Assembly (NCBI RefSeq): GCF_024734665.1
Contig: NZ_CP102931.1
Coordinates: 6,260,001 to 6,324,000, forward strand
Direction: 5' to 3'
From: Variovorax paradoxus
GTDB lineage: Bacteria; Pseudomonadota; Gammaproteobacteria; Burkholderiales; Burkholderiaceae_C
DNA length: 64,000 nucleotides
Under the pieces are notes generated by a model that was not told the origin of the DNA, made no database searches, and was given only the letters and a program-made list of their open reading frames with translations. Position numbers and translations under genes: made by a program. Below are positions 44,016 through 53,873 of the stretch, piece by piece (the first letter of the stretch is position 1; each line of letters begins with the position of its first letter).

Positions 44016-45128
44016 TCAGACGATGACGCCGCCGCCAAGGCAGCGTTCGCCGTCATAGAGCACGGCCGATTGCCCCGGCGTCACGGCCCATTGCGGCTCG
44101 CCGAAACGCAAGCCGAACGCGGCAACATTCGCGCCTTCGTCCCCCGCATCCATCTCGCAGGCCGCATCGGCCTGCCGGTAGCGCGCCTTCGAGCCATAAC
44201 CGCCCGGCACCGGCGCCTCGCCGGAGACCCAGCTCGCATCGTCCGCCTTCAGCACCGACGACAGCAGCCACGGATGGTCGTGCCCCTGCACCACCCAGAG
44301 CGTGTTCTTCTCGACGTCCTTGCGCGCCACGAACCACGGCGAGTGGTCGCCCGAGCCGCGCTGCGCGCCCTTCTCCTTCACGCCGCCAATGCCCAGCCCT
44401 TGCCGCTGCCCCAGCGTGTAGAAGCTCAGCCCCTGGTGCTCGCCCAGCTTGCGGCCGCGGTCGTCCTTGATCGGGCCCGGCTCCTTGGAGATGTAGCGGT
44501 TGAGGAAATCGCGGAACGGCCGCTCGCCGATGAAGCAGATGCCGGTCGAGTCCTTCTTCTTCGCGTTGGGCAGGCCGATTTCCTCCGCGATGCGGCGCAC
44601 CTCGGTCTTGTGCAGCTCGCCAACCGGGAACAGCGTCTTCGACAGCTGTGCCTGATTCAGGCGGTGCAGGAAGTAGCTCTGGTCCTTCGACGGGTCGAGC
44701 CCCTTCAGCAGCTCGTGCTTGCCGGTTGCCTCGTTCAGCCGCACGCGTGCGTAGTGCCCGGTGGCGATCTTCTCTGCGCCCAATCGCATGGCGTGGTCGA
44801 GAAAAGCCTTGAACTTGATCTCGGCGTTGCACAGCACGTCGGGGTTCGGCGTGCGGCCGGCCTTGTATTCGCGCAGGAATTCGGCGAACACGCGGTCCTT
44901 GTAGTCGGCCGCGAAGTTGACGTGCTCGATCTCGATGCCCAGCACGTCGGCCACGCTGGCGGCGTCCACGAAGTCGATGTTCGACGAGCAGTATTCGCTG
45001 TCGTCGTCGTCTTCCCAGTTCTTCATGAAGATGCCGACCACCTCGTGCCCCTGCTGCTTGAGCAGGTGCGCCGTGACCGCGGAGTCCACTCCGCCGCTCA
45101 GTCCCACCACGATCCGTTGCTTTGCCAT
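44016..45128 (-). CDS. mnmA: tRNA-specific 2-thiouridylase MnmA
   Basis: Adds sulfur to U34 of Lys, Glu and Gln tRNAs. The 370-residue protein begins [18 protein letters not shown] with the PP-loop at residues 11-16. Catalytic cysteines are C100 ([13 protein letters not shown]) and C198 (STGICFIG). [13 protein letters not shown] and the C-terminal beta-barrel ([23 protein letters not shown]; as [17 protein letters not shown]) are normal. ATG 45126-45128 is the family start; a longer frame is not conserved. Confidence 0.97.
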   Translation of the reverse strand: MAKQRIVVGLSGGVDSAVTAHLLKQQGHEVVGIFMKNWEDDDDSEYCSSNIDFVDAASVADVLGIEIEHVNFAADYKDRVFAEFLREYKAGRTPNPDVLCNAEIKFKAFLDHAMRLGAEKIATGHYARVRLNEATGKHELLKGLDPSKDQSYFLHRLNQAQLSKTLFPVGELHKTEVRRIAEEIGLPNAKKKDSTGICFIGERPFRDFLNRYISKEPGPIKDDRGRKLGEHQGLSFYTLGQRQGLGIGGVKEKGAQRGSGDHSPWFVARKDVEKNTLWVVQGHDHPWLLSSVLKADDASWVSGEAPVPGGYGSKARYRQADAACEMDAGDEGANVAAFGLRFGEPQWAVTPGQSAVLYDGERCLGGGVIV

Positions 45129-45312
45129 AAGCCCGCCATTGTCCCAGCCCGGCGGTAGGGGCTTCTGGCGTGTGGGAAATCGGGAAAACCCCTGTCGCCG
45201 GCTTGTCAGGCCCAGGTCCACAGCGCAAAGGCCCGGCGCTACAGTGCCGCTGAAGAAGGCGGCGCAGACCCGCCACGCGATTTGCAACAACAGCACAGCG
45301 GAGACAAGACGC

Positions 45313-47040
45313 ATGGCCACCCCCTCCCCAGCCGCCCTTTCCGGCGACAACACCCCCTGGACACGCGCCTACCCGCCGGGCATGCGCTGGGACGCTGAAC
45401 TGCCCGTGAAGCCGGTGCAGCAGATGCTCGACGAGGCTGTCGAGCGCTGGCCCGACAACTCCGCCGTCGAGTTCATGGGCCAGGCCATCACCTACCGCCA
45501 GCTCGGCGCCGCAGTCGACCATGCCGCCAAGGGCCTGCAGGACCTGGGCGTGAAGCCTGGCGTGCACGTCGGCCTCTACCTGCCCAACACGCCTCACTAC
45601 CCGATCGCCTTCTTCGCTGTGCTCAAGGCCGGCGGCACGGTGGTGAACTACTCACCGCTCGACGCCGAGCGCGTGCTGGCCCACAAGATCGAGGACAGCC
45701 GCACCGACATCCTCATCACGCTAGACCTCGTCAACCTGTACCCGCAGATGGCGCGCCTGCTCGACAACTCGCGCCTGCAAAAGCTGGTGGTCGGCAGCCT
45801 CGGCGACTACGGCGCGATGGGCGACAAGGTGCAAGCCCAGTTGCAGGGCGCCGGCCAGATCGCCCCCGTGCCCACCGACGACCGGCATGTGCGCTTCACC
45901 GAGCTGCTGAAAAGCGAAGGCACGTACAAGACCCATCCGCTCGGCGACCTCGCGGAAGAAATCGTGGTGCTGCAGTACACCGGCGGCACCACCGGCCTGC
46001 CCAAGGGCGCGATGCTCACGCACGCCAACCTCACGTCGGCCTCGGCGCAGTACTACGAATCGACCAAGGGCGATCCGCCCATCCTGGCCGAAGGGGCAGA
46101 ACGCTTCCTGGTCGTGCTGCCGCTTTTTCACATCTTCGCGCTCAGCGCCGCGATGCTGCTCGGCGTGCGCCTGGGTGCAGCGCTGGTGCTGCACACGCGC
46201 TTCGATGTCGACGCGGTGATGAACGAGCTCGCGGCCAGCAAGATCAGCGTGTTCCCCGGCGTGCCGACGATGTACACCGCGATCCTCTCGCACCCCAAGG
46301 CCAAGGAGATGGACCTGCGCTCGCTCAAGTTCTGCGGATCGGGCGGCGCACCGCTGCCAGTGGAGGTGGAGCAGCGCTTCTTCGAACTCACCGGCTGCCA
46401 CCTCAACGAAGGCTGGGGCATGACCGAGACCTCGCCCGTGGGCACCTTCACGCCCGCGCGCGGCGTGCGCAAGGCGGGCTCGTGCGGCATGCCGCTGCCG
46501 CAGGTGCGCATCAAGCTCGTGAGCCTGGACGATCCGGCGAAGGACGTCACCGCGTTCGGCGAGCCGGGCGAGCTGTGCATCAAGGGCCCGAACGTGATGA
46601 AGGGCTACTGGAACAACCCGAAGGCAACCGCCGAGTCGATGACGGCCGACGGCTACTTCCGCAGCGGCGACGTCGCGAAGATGGACGCCGACGGCTACTT
46701 CTACATCGTCGACCGCACCAAGGACATGCTGCTGTGCGGCGGCTACAACGTCTATCCGCGCGTGCTGGAAGAGGCGGTGTACGAGCACCCTTCGGTGGCC
46801 GAGGTCTGCGTGATCGGCATACCAGACGAGTACCGCGGCCAGTCGCCCAAGGCCTTCGTGAAGCTGAAGGAAGGCGCGAGCGAACTGACGCTCGATGCGC
46901 TCAAGGCCTTCCTGAAGGACCGCCTGGGCAAGCACGAGATGATCGGCGCGCTGGAGATCCGGCCGGAGCTGCCCAAGACCGCCGTGGGCAAGCTCTCGAA
47001 GAAAGACCTCGTGGACGAGGAAGCCCGCAAGCGGGCCTGA
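45313..47040 (+). CDS. Acyl-CoA ligase (AMP-forming)
   Basis: ANL-superfamily acyl-CoA synthetase, 575 residues, beginning [16 protein letters not shown] at ATG 45313. The P-loop is [19 protein letters not shown], with [51 protein letters not shown] (as [17 protein letters not shown]) and the catalytic Lys in [13 protein letters not shown]. It resembles ligases annotated as long-chain or dicarboxylate (PimA-type). It is a second such enzyme besides fadD at 37143; 184 bp separate it from divergent mnmA. Confidence 0.88.
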   Translation: MATPSPAALSGDNTPWTRAYPPGMRWDAELPVKPVQQMLDEAVERWPDNSAVEFMGQAITYRQLGAAVDHAAKGLQDLGVKPGVHVGLYLPNTPHYPIAFFAVLKAGGTVVNYSPLDAERVLAHKIEDSRTDILITLDLVNLYPQMARLLDNSRLQKLVVGSLGDYGAMGDKVQAQLQGAGQIAPVPTDDRHVRFTELLKSEGTYKTHPLGDLAEEIVVLQYTGGTTGLPKGAMLTHANLTSASAQYYESTKGDPPILAEGAERFLVVLPLFHIFALSAAMLLGVRLGAALVLHTRFDVDAVMNELAASKISVFPGVPTMYTAILSHPKAKEMDLRSLKFCGSGGAPLPVEVEQRFFELTGCHLNEGWGMTETSPVGTFTPARGVRKAGSCGMPLPQVRIKLVSLDDPAKDVTAFGEPGELCIKGPNVMKGYWNNPKATAESMTADGYFRSGDVAKMDADGYFYIVDRTKDMLLCGGYNVYPRVLEEAVYEHPSVAEVCVIGIPDEYRGQSPKAFVKLKEGASELTLDALKAFLKDRLGKHEMIGALEIRPELPKTAVGKLSKKDLVDEEARKRA

Positions 47041-47043
47041 GCT

Positions 47044-48039
47044 TTACTGCTTCGGCGTCTGTCCGAACGCGCCGGCCAGCAGCTCATAAGAGCGCAGCCG
47101 GGCAGCGTGGTCGAACACCTGCGAGGTGATCATGAGTTCGTCAGCGCCGGTGCGCGCGACGAACGCTTCCACGCCCTTCTTCACCGTCTCGACCGACCCC
47201 ACCGCGGAGCACGAGAGCACCGAGTCGAGCAGCGCGTTCTCCGCGGGCCCGACCTTCTGACGATAGTTTTCCACCGGCGGCGGCAGGCGCCCCGGCCGGC
47301 CGCTGCGCAGGTTCACGAAGGCCTGCTGCCACGAGGTGGCGCGGAACTCGGCCTCTTCATCGGTGTCGGCCGCGAACACATTGAAGCCCAGCATCACATA
47401 CGGCTTCTGCAGCTGTGCCGACGGCTTGAAGGTCTCGCGATAGATCTGGATGGCCTGCATGATCTGCTGCGGCGCGAAGTGCGAGGCAAAGGCATAGGGC
47501 AGCCCCAGGTGCGCCGCCAGCTGCGCGCCGAAGGTGCTGGAGCCGAGGATCCACACCGGCACTTCGAGCCCCGCGCCGGGCACGGCTCGCACCGGCTGCT
47601 GCGGCGTCTTCGACATGAAGTCCATCAGCTCGATCACGTCCTGCGGAAACTGGTCCGTGTCCGATTCGAGGTTGCGCCGCAAGGCCCGCGCGGTGCGCTG
47701 ATCGGAGCCGGGCGCGCGCCCCAGGCCGAGATCGATGCGCCCCGGGTACAGCGACTCCAGCGTGCCGAACTGCTCGGCAATCACCAGCGGCGAATGGTTC
47801 GGCAGCATCACGCCGCCTGCACCGATGCGGATGGTGGAAGTGCCCGCCCCCACATGCGACAGCAGCACGGCAGTGGCCGCGCTCGCAATGCCCGGCATGC
47901 CGTGGTGCTCGGCCAGCCAGTAGCGCGTGTAGCCCAGCTTCTCGCCATGCTGCGCCAGCGAGAGCGAGTTGCGGAACGACTGCGCGGCGTCGCTGCCCTC
48001 GGTGATCGGGGAAAGGTCGAGGATCGATAACGGAATCAT
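47044..48039 (-). CDS. Luciferase-like flavin-dependent oxidoreductase
   Basis: LLM-class FMN-dependent monooxygenase/oxidoreductase, 331 residues beginning [17 protein letters not shown]. Family marks are [24 protein letters not shown] (as [12 protein letters not shown]), [16 protein letters not shown] and [15 protein letters not shown] 48037-48039 fits the usual start; ATG 48049-48051 in frame adds four residues. It converges on the acyl-CoA ligase with 3 bp between the stop codons. The substrate is unknown. Confidence 0.87.
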   Translation of the reverse strand: MIPLSILDLSPITEGSDAAQSFRNSLSLAQHGEKLGYTRYWLAEHHGMPGIASAATAVLLSHVGAGTSTIRIGAGGVMLPNHSPLVIAEQFGTLESLYPGRIDLGLGRAPGSDQRTARALRRNLESDTDQFPQDVIELMDFMSKTPQQPVRAVPGAGLEVPVWILGSSTFGAQLAAHLGLPYAFASHFAPQQIMQAIQIYRETFKPSAQLQKPYVMLGFNVFAADTDEEAEFRATSWQQAFVNLRSGRPGRLPPPVENYRQKVGPAENALLDSVLSCSAVGSVETVKKGVEAFVARTGADELMITSQVFDHAARLRSYELLAGAFGQTPKQ

Positions 48040-48084
48040 GGGCGCGATCATGGCGCGAACCGCCCAACGCCGTCGCCCGAGGGG

Positions 48085-49767
48085 CTATTCGGTTTGGTAT
48101 AGCGTCGTCACGCTCGCGAAGTCGCGGCCGTTCTGCTCCACGTTCACCTGGAACGGCACGCTCTCGCCCGGCGCGATGGCCGGCAGGTTCTCCACCAGCT
48201 TGAAGCCCGTGAGCTGCCCGTTGCGGTCGCGCAGGCTGACCCACAGCCGCACCTTGCCAACGATACCCGTGCCCGGGTTCTTCACGCTGCCCGTGACTTC
48301 CACGCTCTTGTAGGTGAAGCGCTGGCTGAAGTTGAGCAGCACGCTGCCGGTCTCGGCCTTGGTGCCCGTCACCTTCACTTCCAGCGGCTTGCGCGGGCCC
48401 GGCAATGCCGCGCGGCGCATCGGCTTCCATTCGATGCGGGTCGCGGTGATGCGCTCCATGTCCTCGGGCTCGAGGAAGATCGGAAAGCGCTCGCCCGGAT
48501 AGAGGTACGCCAGCCCCGCGATGTTGGTCGTGCCATGCGCCTTGCTGCCACTGAAGCGGGAGATCACGCCGCCCGGCGCGAGCACCACTGCATCGGCGCT
48601 GCGGTTCACCAGTTCGCCCAGGAACAACCGCTGCTGGATGTTGTTGCGCCCGTCTACCAGCGGCAGCAGTTCGAGCTGCTTGTCGTCGAAGCGCTCGCTG
48701 TCGTCGGCCAGCAGGTCGTCAGTGCCCAGGCGCAGTTCGGGGTTGAAGGCCTCGGGGCCGCCCGCCGTGCGGATCACGCGGTCGGCGTTCAGCACCGGCG
48801 TGCGCGTACCCGAAGACTCGACCGTGCTGTAGCCGATGCGGTAGTCCCATGCCGCGATGGCCGTCGCGCGGCCGAAGCGCGCGATGCTCACATCCATCGA
48901 GGTCCGCGTGCCCGGCTGGATCTCGTTGGCCTGCCCGTAGCCATGGCCGAAGCCGATCACCTGCCCCGCATCGTCGTACAGCGTGACCAGCACCTCGAAA
49001 CCGCCGAGCACGGTGGCGTCCTTGCGGTCGTTGGCGATGCGGCCCACCAGCCGCACGCGCTCGCCCTGCTGGATGAGCCGCACGCGCGAGAAGGCCATGC
49101 GCGGCCCCTGCACCGCGCTGTAGGGCTCGGCGAGCTTCTGCACGCGCAGCTCCTGCCGCGTGACGTTCTTGCCGCTGGGCATGTCGATCAGCACGGGCGC
49201 GCTCTCGCCGGGCTCCAGCACGGACACCGGCAGCATCTCGCTGCGCTCGTCGAGCTTGCTGTCGCCGTCGTAGTACGTGGCGCGAATGCCCGCGCGCGAC
49301 AACGACTTGCCGGTTTCGTTGCGCGCCACCACCAGCAGCTTGGGCATGGCCGAACTACCGCTGCCCACCAGCACCTGGCGCGGCTCGTTGAGCTTCAGGC
49401 CATCGACGGAAATGGTGCGGTCGACCGCAGCGGCCACCACGGAGCGCGGCGCGCCGGACGCGGCATCGCGGGAGTCGAAGAGAAACAGCCCGACCACGCG
49501 AAAAACCAGCACCACGCCCAGCAGGATGGCTATGGCTATGCCGACCTTGCGCAGCACCAGCTTCTGCCTCAGCGCCTCTTCGGCCGCGAGCTGGCGGCCC
49601 GCTTCGCTCTTCACCTGGTTGAGCACGCGCTCCAGCCGGTCGGACACGTTGTCTTCCACCAGCGTGACCGAGCCGCAGTGGTCGCAGGTGTATTCGTTGA
49701 GGCCGGTGCGCTTGAGCACGCTGCTGCCGCATTCGCCGCACTTGAGCGTCTGGAGGTCGATGGTCAT
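48085..49767 (-). CDS. Zinc-ribbon membrane protein of unknown function
   Basis: A 560-residue protein I do not recognise as a named family. The N-terminus is a four-Cys zinc ribbon (C10, C13, C28, C31: CGECG ... CDHCG). A helix likely to be coiled (residues 40-73) precedes one membrane segment (about 75-96). The rest is outside the membrane with repeated beta-rich modules that look like FxLYD-type domains (LLVVARNETGKSLSR, RLVGRIANDRKDATVLGGF, VTGSVKNPGTG). This shape resembles DUF3426-type proteins. It is the last gene of a four-gene minus-strand run (SUKH, VanW-GT and DUF6891-like genes before it). Confidence 0.7.
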   Translation of the reverse strand: MTIDLQTLKCGECGSSVLKRTGLNEYTCDHCGSVTLVEDNVSDRLERVLNQVKSEAGRQLAAEEALRQKLVLRKVGIAIAILLGVVLVFRVVGLFLFDSRDAASGAPRSVVAAAVDRTISVDGLKLNEPRQVLVGSGSSAMPKLLVVARNETGKSLSRAGIRATYYDGDSKLDERSEMLPVSVLEPGESAPVLIDMPSGKNVTRQELRVQKLAEPYSAVQGPRMAFSRVRLIQQGERVRLVGRIANDRKDATVLGGFEVLVTLYDDAGQVIGFGHGYGQANEIQPGTRTSMDVSIARFGRATAIAAWDYRIGYSTVESSGTRTPVLNADRVIRTAGGPEAFNPELRLGTDDLLADDSERFDDKQLELLPLVDGRNNIQQRLFLGELVNRSADAVVLAPGGVISRFSGSKAHGTTNIAGLAYLYPGERFPIFLEPEDMERITATRIEWKPMRRAALPGPRKPLEVKVTGTKAETGSVLLNFSQRFTYKSVEVTGSVKNPGTGIVGKVRLWVSLRDRNGQLTGFKLVENLPAIAPGESVPFQVNVEQNGRDFASVTTLYQTE

Positions 49768-49813
49768 TGAAGTGCTGCTCCCGTGTTGTTTTTACCTGCG
49801 ACGCGCCAGCGGA

Positions 49814-50410
49814 CTACCAGTCGAACAGGTCCGCGATGTCGCCGGCCTCGCTGGCGCCGATCAGCGGCGTGAGCCGCTCGATCAGGCGCGCGCGGTGCAC
49901 CGGGTTGACGGAATCGTCGTCCATGAAAATGTCCTCGCCCGCCTCGTCCCAGACCTGGCCGATGGTGCCGAGGCACGCGGCCATCTCGAGGATGTCGGCA
50001 AAGATCGGGGCATCGTCTTTCCACGCACCCGCGCCGTGCCGGGCGAACTGTATCGCGCCCGTGTTCAGGTCGAAGATGAAGGGGTCCGCGCCCTGGTCGG
50101 CCACCACCAGCCAGTGATCGGGCCAGTCGGCAATGCGCTCGCCGGTGATGCCGTGCCAGCGGTAGCCGGCCTGCAGCTCCCACAGGCGCGCGAGCGTCGG
50201 AATGCTGAAGGGGTTGCCAGCGGTCGGCACCGTGAGGCCCGCATGGCCCACGCGGTCGTTGATCCACTCGCCGAGCGGGCCGACCTGTGCGTAGAAGGTT
50301 TCGATGGCGGCCGGCAGAGGGATCTCTCCGCGCCAATGCTCGGCGGCGGATTGTGGCGCCAGCGCGCCATGGGAAGCCAGCGCCGCGCGGGCCTGTTCGA
50401 TCGATGCCAT
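49814..50410 (-). CDS. SMI1/KNR4 (SUKH)-like protein
   Basis: A 198-residue cytoplasmic protein. LPAAIETFYAQVGPLGEWIND, LWELQAGYRWHG and WLVVADQGADPFIFDLNTG fit the SUKH fold seen in SMI1/KNR4 proteins. Many SUKH proteins are immunity proteins of polymorphic toxins, but I see no toxin nearby. A clear ribosome-binding site (GAGAGGA) precedes ATG 50408-50410. It starts 13 bp after the VanW-glycosyltransferase stop. Function is not known. Confidence 0.6.
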   Translation of the reverse strand: MASIEQARAALASHGALAPQSAAEHWRGEIPLPAAIETFYAQVGPLGEWINDRVGHAGLTVPTAGNPFSIPTLARLWELQAGYRWHGITGERIADWPDHWLVVADQGADPFIFDLNTGAIQFARHGAGAWKDDAPIFADILEMAACLGTIGQVWDEAGEDIFMDDDSVNPVHRARLIERLTPLIGASEAGDIADLFDW

Positions 50411-50423
50411 CTGTCCTCTCCGT

Positions 50424-52214
50424 TCAGGGGATGCAAGTAGCCTGCAATGCGGCGCGCAGGGCCTCGACGTCGCCCGGTGCTACCTCGCGCACGCCGGTCG
50501 AGCCTGCGAGGCCGCATGCGGTCGAGGCCACCACGGGTACGCCGGCAGCCACAGCGCGCAGCACCGCGCGCGGTGCGTGCTCGACGTGCGCAGGCAGCAC
50601 GACGACGCTGGCACCAGCCAACCAGTCGCCTTGCCAGTTCATGTGTTCGATGTGCGCGATGCCACGCCAGAGTTGCGCGTCATCCGAAGGCGAACCAAGC
50701 ACGCGCAGCCGGTACGGCCAGCCTTGCAGTGCCGCGGCGAGTTCGCGCGCGCCCTTGCGTGCCAGTGCGCTTGCGGCGAACACGACGAGCGGCGGGCCCT
50801 TGCGTTCGACGGCCACGGCTTTGATCGGGGGCAGCATCCAGTCGAGCCGCGTCAATGCTGCTTGCGGCGCCGCCTTCGCGAGCTGCCGTGCGACCTCCGC
50901 GTGCGGCGTGACCACGGCCTTCGCACGGGCAAGCGCCAGCGCCTCGGCACGCACCAGTGCCGGATCGGCACGGAAGTCGCGCAGCGTCGCATCGCCGGGC
51001 CAGTGCCGGGCCGCGGCATCGAGCCGCTGTTCGATTTCGGCCATCGGCAGCGCGCTGGCCAGCACGGTGATGCGGCGCCCGTCGAGCGCACCGATGCGCT
51101 GCAGGTGCGGCAGCAGTGCCTGCTCGACCACCAGCTCCGTGTGCTCCGGCGTCAGGCGGCTTGCCAGGGCGTGCGCGAGCCAGCGCTGGCCGTCGATCAG
51201 GCTCGCCTGCCGCCGGCCTGCATGCCGCGCCCAGAGCCGCTGCCACAGCGCGCGGCGCAGGCTCACGGCCCACAGTGTCTGCGCTGGCACTGCTGTCTCA
51301 CGGTGCCAGCCCGTCGCGGGCAGGCGCCAGAACGCCAGCCGCAGCGGCGCCGGCTGCAGGCGCTGCGCGTCCGGATGTTTCTCGCGCAGGTAGCGGGCGA
51401 ACTCCGGCGTCCAGCCATCGACCAGCACCGCCGCGCGGCCCTTGGGTCCGACGGCGACCTGGGGACGATGGCGAAAGCACGTGGTCTGTTCGCAGCTCAG
51501 GCAACCGCGCGCCAATGGCAATGCTGCGCCCGCGTCGTCATCCGTTCGGCGCAGCATGACAAGCGCGACCGGTGCCGCCAGCGGAGAACGCGCACGGATG
51601 CGCAGCACCAGTTCGCTGTCGGTCAGTTCCACTTCGAGCCGCCACGCATGCCTGGCGCGCAGCTTGAGATCGACATAGTTCCAGAACACCGTCGCATCGA
51701 CCGCGTCGCCGTCGGCCGCGCCGGCCTGCTCGATGCGCGCCGTGTGCCCATGGCGCTCGACCAGTTCGAAGCCCGCGCGCACCGCCACGGTGGCGAGCGC
51801 GTTCGACAGCTGGCAGAGCCCGCCAGCCAGCGTCGGCACCACGCAGCCGCCGCGCAACTCGCGGCCCTGCACAAAGCCGCGCCATGCGCCCGGCCGCCCC
51901 AGCTGGCGCCAGAAGCTCAGCACTTCGCCGGTCGGCACCTCGATGGCATCGAAGGCGCGCCGCGCCACGCGCAGGTTCTGCACTTTGCCGGCCACGAGCG
52001 GAAATTCTTCGGCGCGGCCGTCGGACCACAAAGGGGTTCGGTATTGCGCGAGCACCGGCGCACCAGCCAGTGCGTTGTCGCCGCCATGCCATCGCCGGGC
52101 CGAAGGCCGCAGCGTCTCGCGTAGCGCATGGGCCGTGGCCAGCAGCCGCGAGCGCAGCCAGAAGTCGATCGCGTCGATGCGGCGCGGCGGCTGCCAGGCC
52201 TGTTGCACGCTCAC
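50424..52214 (-). CDS. VanW-domain / glycosyltransferase-like fusion protein
   Basis: A 596-residue protein joining two parts. Residues about 40-220 form a VanW domain (FPLVAGKVQNLRVARRAFDAIEVP in part, GEVLSFWRQLGRP, GGCVVPTLAGGLCQLSNALATVA). Residues about 330-596 look like a GT4-type glycosyltransferase lacking much of its N-terminal domain (PPLVVFAASALARKGARELAAAL, VVLPAHVEHAPRAVLRAVAAGVPVVAS in part). A cysteine cluster (CLSCEQTTC) sits between them. I prefer GTG 52212-52214, which overlaps the upstream stop as GTGA; ATG 52236-52238 in frame is an alternative. VanW function is unsettled. Confidence 0.7.
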   Translation of the reverse strand: MSVQQAWQPPRRIDAIDFWLRSRLLATAHALRETLRPSARRWHGGDNALAGAPVLAQYRTPLWSDGRAEEFPLVAGKVQNLRVARRAFDAIEVPTGEVLSFWRQLGRPGAWRGFVQGRELRGGCVVPTLAGGLCQLSNALATVAVRAGFELVERHGHTARIEQAGAADGDAVDATVFWNYVDLKLRARHAWRLEVELTDSELVLRIRARSPLAAPVALVMLRRTDDDAGAALPLARGCLSCEQTTCFRHRPQVAVGPKGRAAVLVDGWTPEFARYLREKHPDAQRLQPAPLRLAFWRLPATGWHRETAVPAQTLWAVSLRRALWQRLWARHAGRRQASLIDGQRWLAHALASRLTPEHTELVVEQALLPHLQRIGALDGRRITVLASALPMAEIEQRLDAAARHWPGDATLRDFRADPALVRAEALALARAKAVVTPHAEVARQLAKAAPQAALTRLDWMLPPIKAVAVERKGPPLVVFAASALARKGARELAAALQGWPYRLRVLGSPSDDAQLWRGIAHIEHMNWQGDWLAGASVVVLPAHVEHAPRAVLRAVAAGVPVVASTACGLAGSTGVREVAPGDVEALRAALQATCIP

Positions 52215-52816
52215 GCGGAGGGGCCGCGCTTGCGCCATTGGCCGAGGTCGGCTTCGATGCGCTGGTCGATGTTGCCGCTCCATTGCACGCTGAAGCCGGC
52301 CGTGCGCAGCAGCTCGACGATGCGGTGGCCCACCACCACGGTGTTGGCTTCGCGCTGCTCGATCTCGGGGATCATGCCGCCGCTGAAGGCCAGGTGCAGG
52401 CGGCCGGTGCGCACCGCCGCGTCGAGGTCTTGCGCGTGATAGAAGCAGCAGCCGCGAATGCCCGAGTCCATGCGACCCGCGGCCCGCCAGTGCTCGCGCA
52501 CGTCGTCGTGGCCATCGGCCAGCGTGTTGCCTGCGCGGTGCAGCGCAATGATCTTTTCGCTGCGCAGCTGCGCGAACACGGCTTCGAGCCGGTCGTATTC
52601 GGTCTGCGCGGGCCACCCGGCCTCGGCCGCGCGCTTGGCGGCACAGGCACTTGCGGCCTCGGCCTTGACCCAGGCCCGGTCTTCGGCGGTGATCTCATCG
52701 GGATCGAGATACTCGTCGGTGATCAGCCATTCGACATCGGCGTCGGGATAAAAGCCGCTCCACACCAGGTCGTGGATGCGTCCGCGCGTGTCTTCGGGGT
52801 CGAGAGTAAGGGCCAT
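52211..52816 (-). CDS. DUF6891-like protein
   Basis: A 201-residue cytoplasmic protein. IHDLVWSGFYPDADVEWLI, IIALHRAGNTLADGHDDVREH, CCFYHAQDLDAAV and LHLAFSGGM match what I recall of DUF6891, a family of unknown function. It starts at ATG 52814-52816 and overlaps the VanW-GT gene by 4 bp. It is the first gene of the run DUF6891-VanW/GT-SUKH-zinc ribbon. Confidence 0.6.
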   Translation of the reverse strand: MALTLDPEDTRGRIHDLVWSGFYPDADVEWLITDEYLDPDEITAEDRAWVKAEAASACAAKRAAEAGWPAQTEYDRLEAVFAQLRSEKIIALHRAGNTLADGHDDVREHWRAAGRMDSGIRGCCFYHAQDLDAAVRTGRLHLAFSGGMIPEIEQREANTVVVGHRIVELLRTAGFSVQWSGNIDQRIEADLGQWRKRGPSA

Positions 52817-53095
52817 GCGTGTTGAGTTGCCGCCTCGGCTGCAACGGGATCATGCTTTCTTTTTTCCTGACGGAAGCGTGCTCGTATTTTCACCCGGCCG
52901 CACCACGATGACGCACTAATGCGAAAGCATGAAGTCTTGCGGCCACCCCTTCCGCGCCGCGCAATCATGAAGGATGCGCCGTGGCAAGGCAATGCGCCTT
53001 TTGGCGAAGGCGGCTCTGCCACTTGGCCGGGAGCCGCACCGGCGTGGTGCTGCCTGCCTGCATGCTGCGCGACTGGCTATGCTCGGCGGCTCTTC

Positions 53096-53788
53096 ATGCT
53101 GCAGCGCCATTCCTCCATTGACCCGATCGCCCAGCCGGACGATGAAAGGCTGCCCACCGAATGGACCTCGCGCGCCCTGCAGGCCACGGAGCGCGCGCCG
53201 AAGTCGGTCGCGGACTGGGCCGCATGGCTGGTCGCACTCGCGGTGCTGGTGTTCATGGCGGTCTTCGGCTTGCGGGCGATGACCTGGGCGCTGGCCGGTG
53301 GCTGGCAATGGCTCTGGCTGGCGGTGGGGCTGCCGTTCTTCGGGGTCTTCTCGGTGTCGGCGGTGCTGCTCGTCGTCACGAGGCTGCGCGAGCGCCGCCG
53401 GGTGCGCGTGGCGCTCGAAGACATGTCGCTGGAGCGAGGGGAAGGCTTTCGCATCGGCGAGCCGTTCGAACTGCGGCTGCGTGCGACGGTGCCCATTGCG
53501 CGGGAAGGCGAACGCACAGTGGCGCCGGAACACATCGCCATGCGGCTGATGCGGCGGTCTTTTCTTGATGCGCCCGATGGCACGCGGTCGCTGGTCAATG
53601 AGTGCTGCGATGAAGCCATCGCGTCCCGGGAGGATGCGAGGGCAGGAAGGCTGCTCTACGCCTGCGAACTTCGTGCAGGCTCCGGATACGGCGACACCGC
53701 TCAATGGTTCGTCGAACTGCACGACCCGACCGACGACGACAACGCGCCCTTCCTCATCGCCGCGCTGCGGCTGCTGCCCGCGCGCTGA
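53096..53788 (+). CDS. Small membrane protein of unknown function
   Basis: About 230 residues from ATG 53096 (MLQRHSSIDPIAQ), with two membrane segments near residues 41-61 and 67-92. A soluble domain follows (FELRLRATVPIAREGERTVAPEH in part: FELRLRATVPIAREGER). I do not recognise the family. The frame is open up to 52919, but the extra residues look like non-coding translation, so the start is uncertain. It is followed by a strong terminator, and is divergent from the DUF6891-like gene. Confidence 0.55.
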   Translation: MLQRHSSIDPIAQPDDERLPTEWTSRALQATERAPKSVADWAAWLVALAVLVFMAVFGLRAMTWALAGGWQWLWLAVGLPFFGVFSVSAVLLVVTRLRERRRVRVALEDMSLERGEGFRIGEPFELRLRATVPIAREGERTVAPEHIAMRLMRRSFLDAPDGTRSLVNECCDEAIASREDARAGRLLYACELRAGSGYGDTAQWFVELHDPTDDDNAPFLIAALRLLPAR

Positions 53789-53811
53789 CTCGGCGCAGCA
53801 AGCCAGACGCA

Positions 53812-53848
53812 AAAAGGCCGGGCCATGCATCGCATGGCCCGGCCTTTT
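53812..53848. terminator. Strong bidirectional terminator
   Basis: A 17-bp perfect inverted repeat (AAAAGGCCGGGCCATGC and its complement) with a 3-base loop. A-runs on one side and T-runs on the other let it work on both strands, ending the membrane-protein gene and the convergent periplasmic-protein gene. Confidence 0.93.
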
Positions 53849-53873
53849 GTCTCAGACCCTGTGGGGAGACTGA

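Noticed and set aside
49814..50410. SUKH-like gene as proof of a toxin-immunity island
   Set aside because: No toxin, secretion or repeat-rich polymorphic toxin gene is visible nearby.
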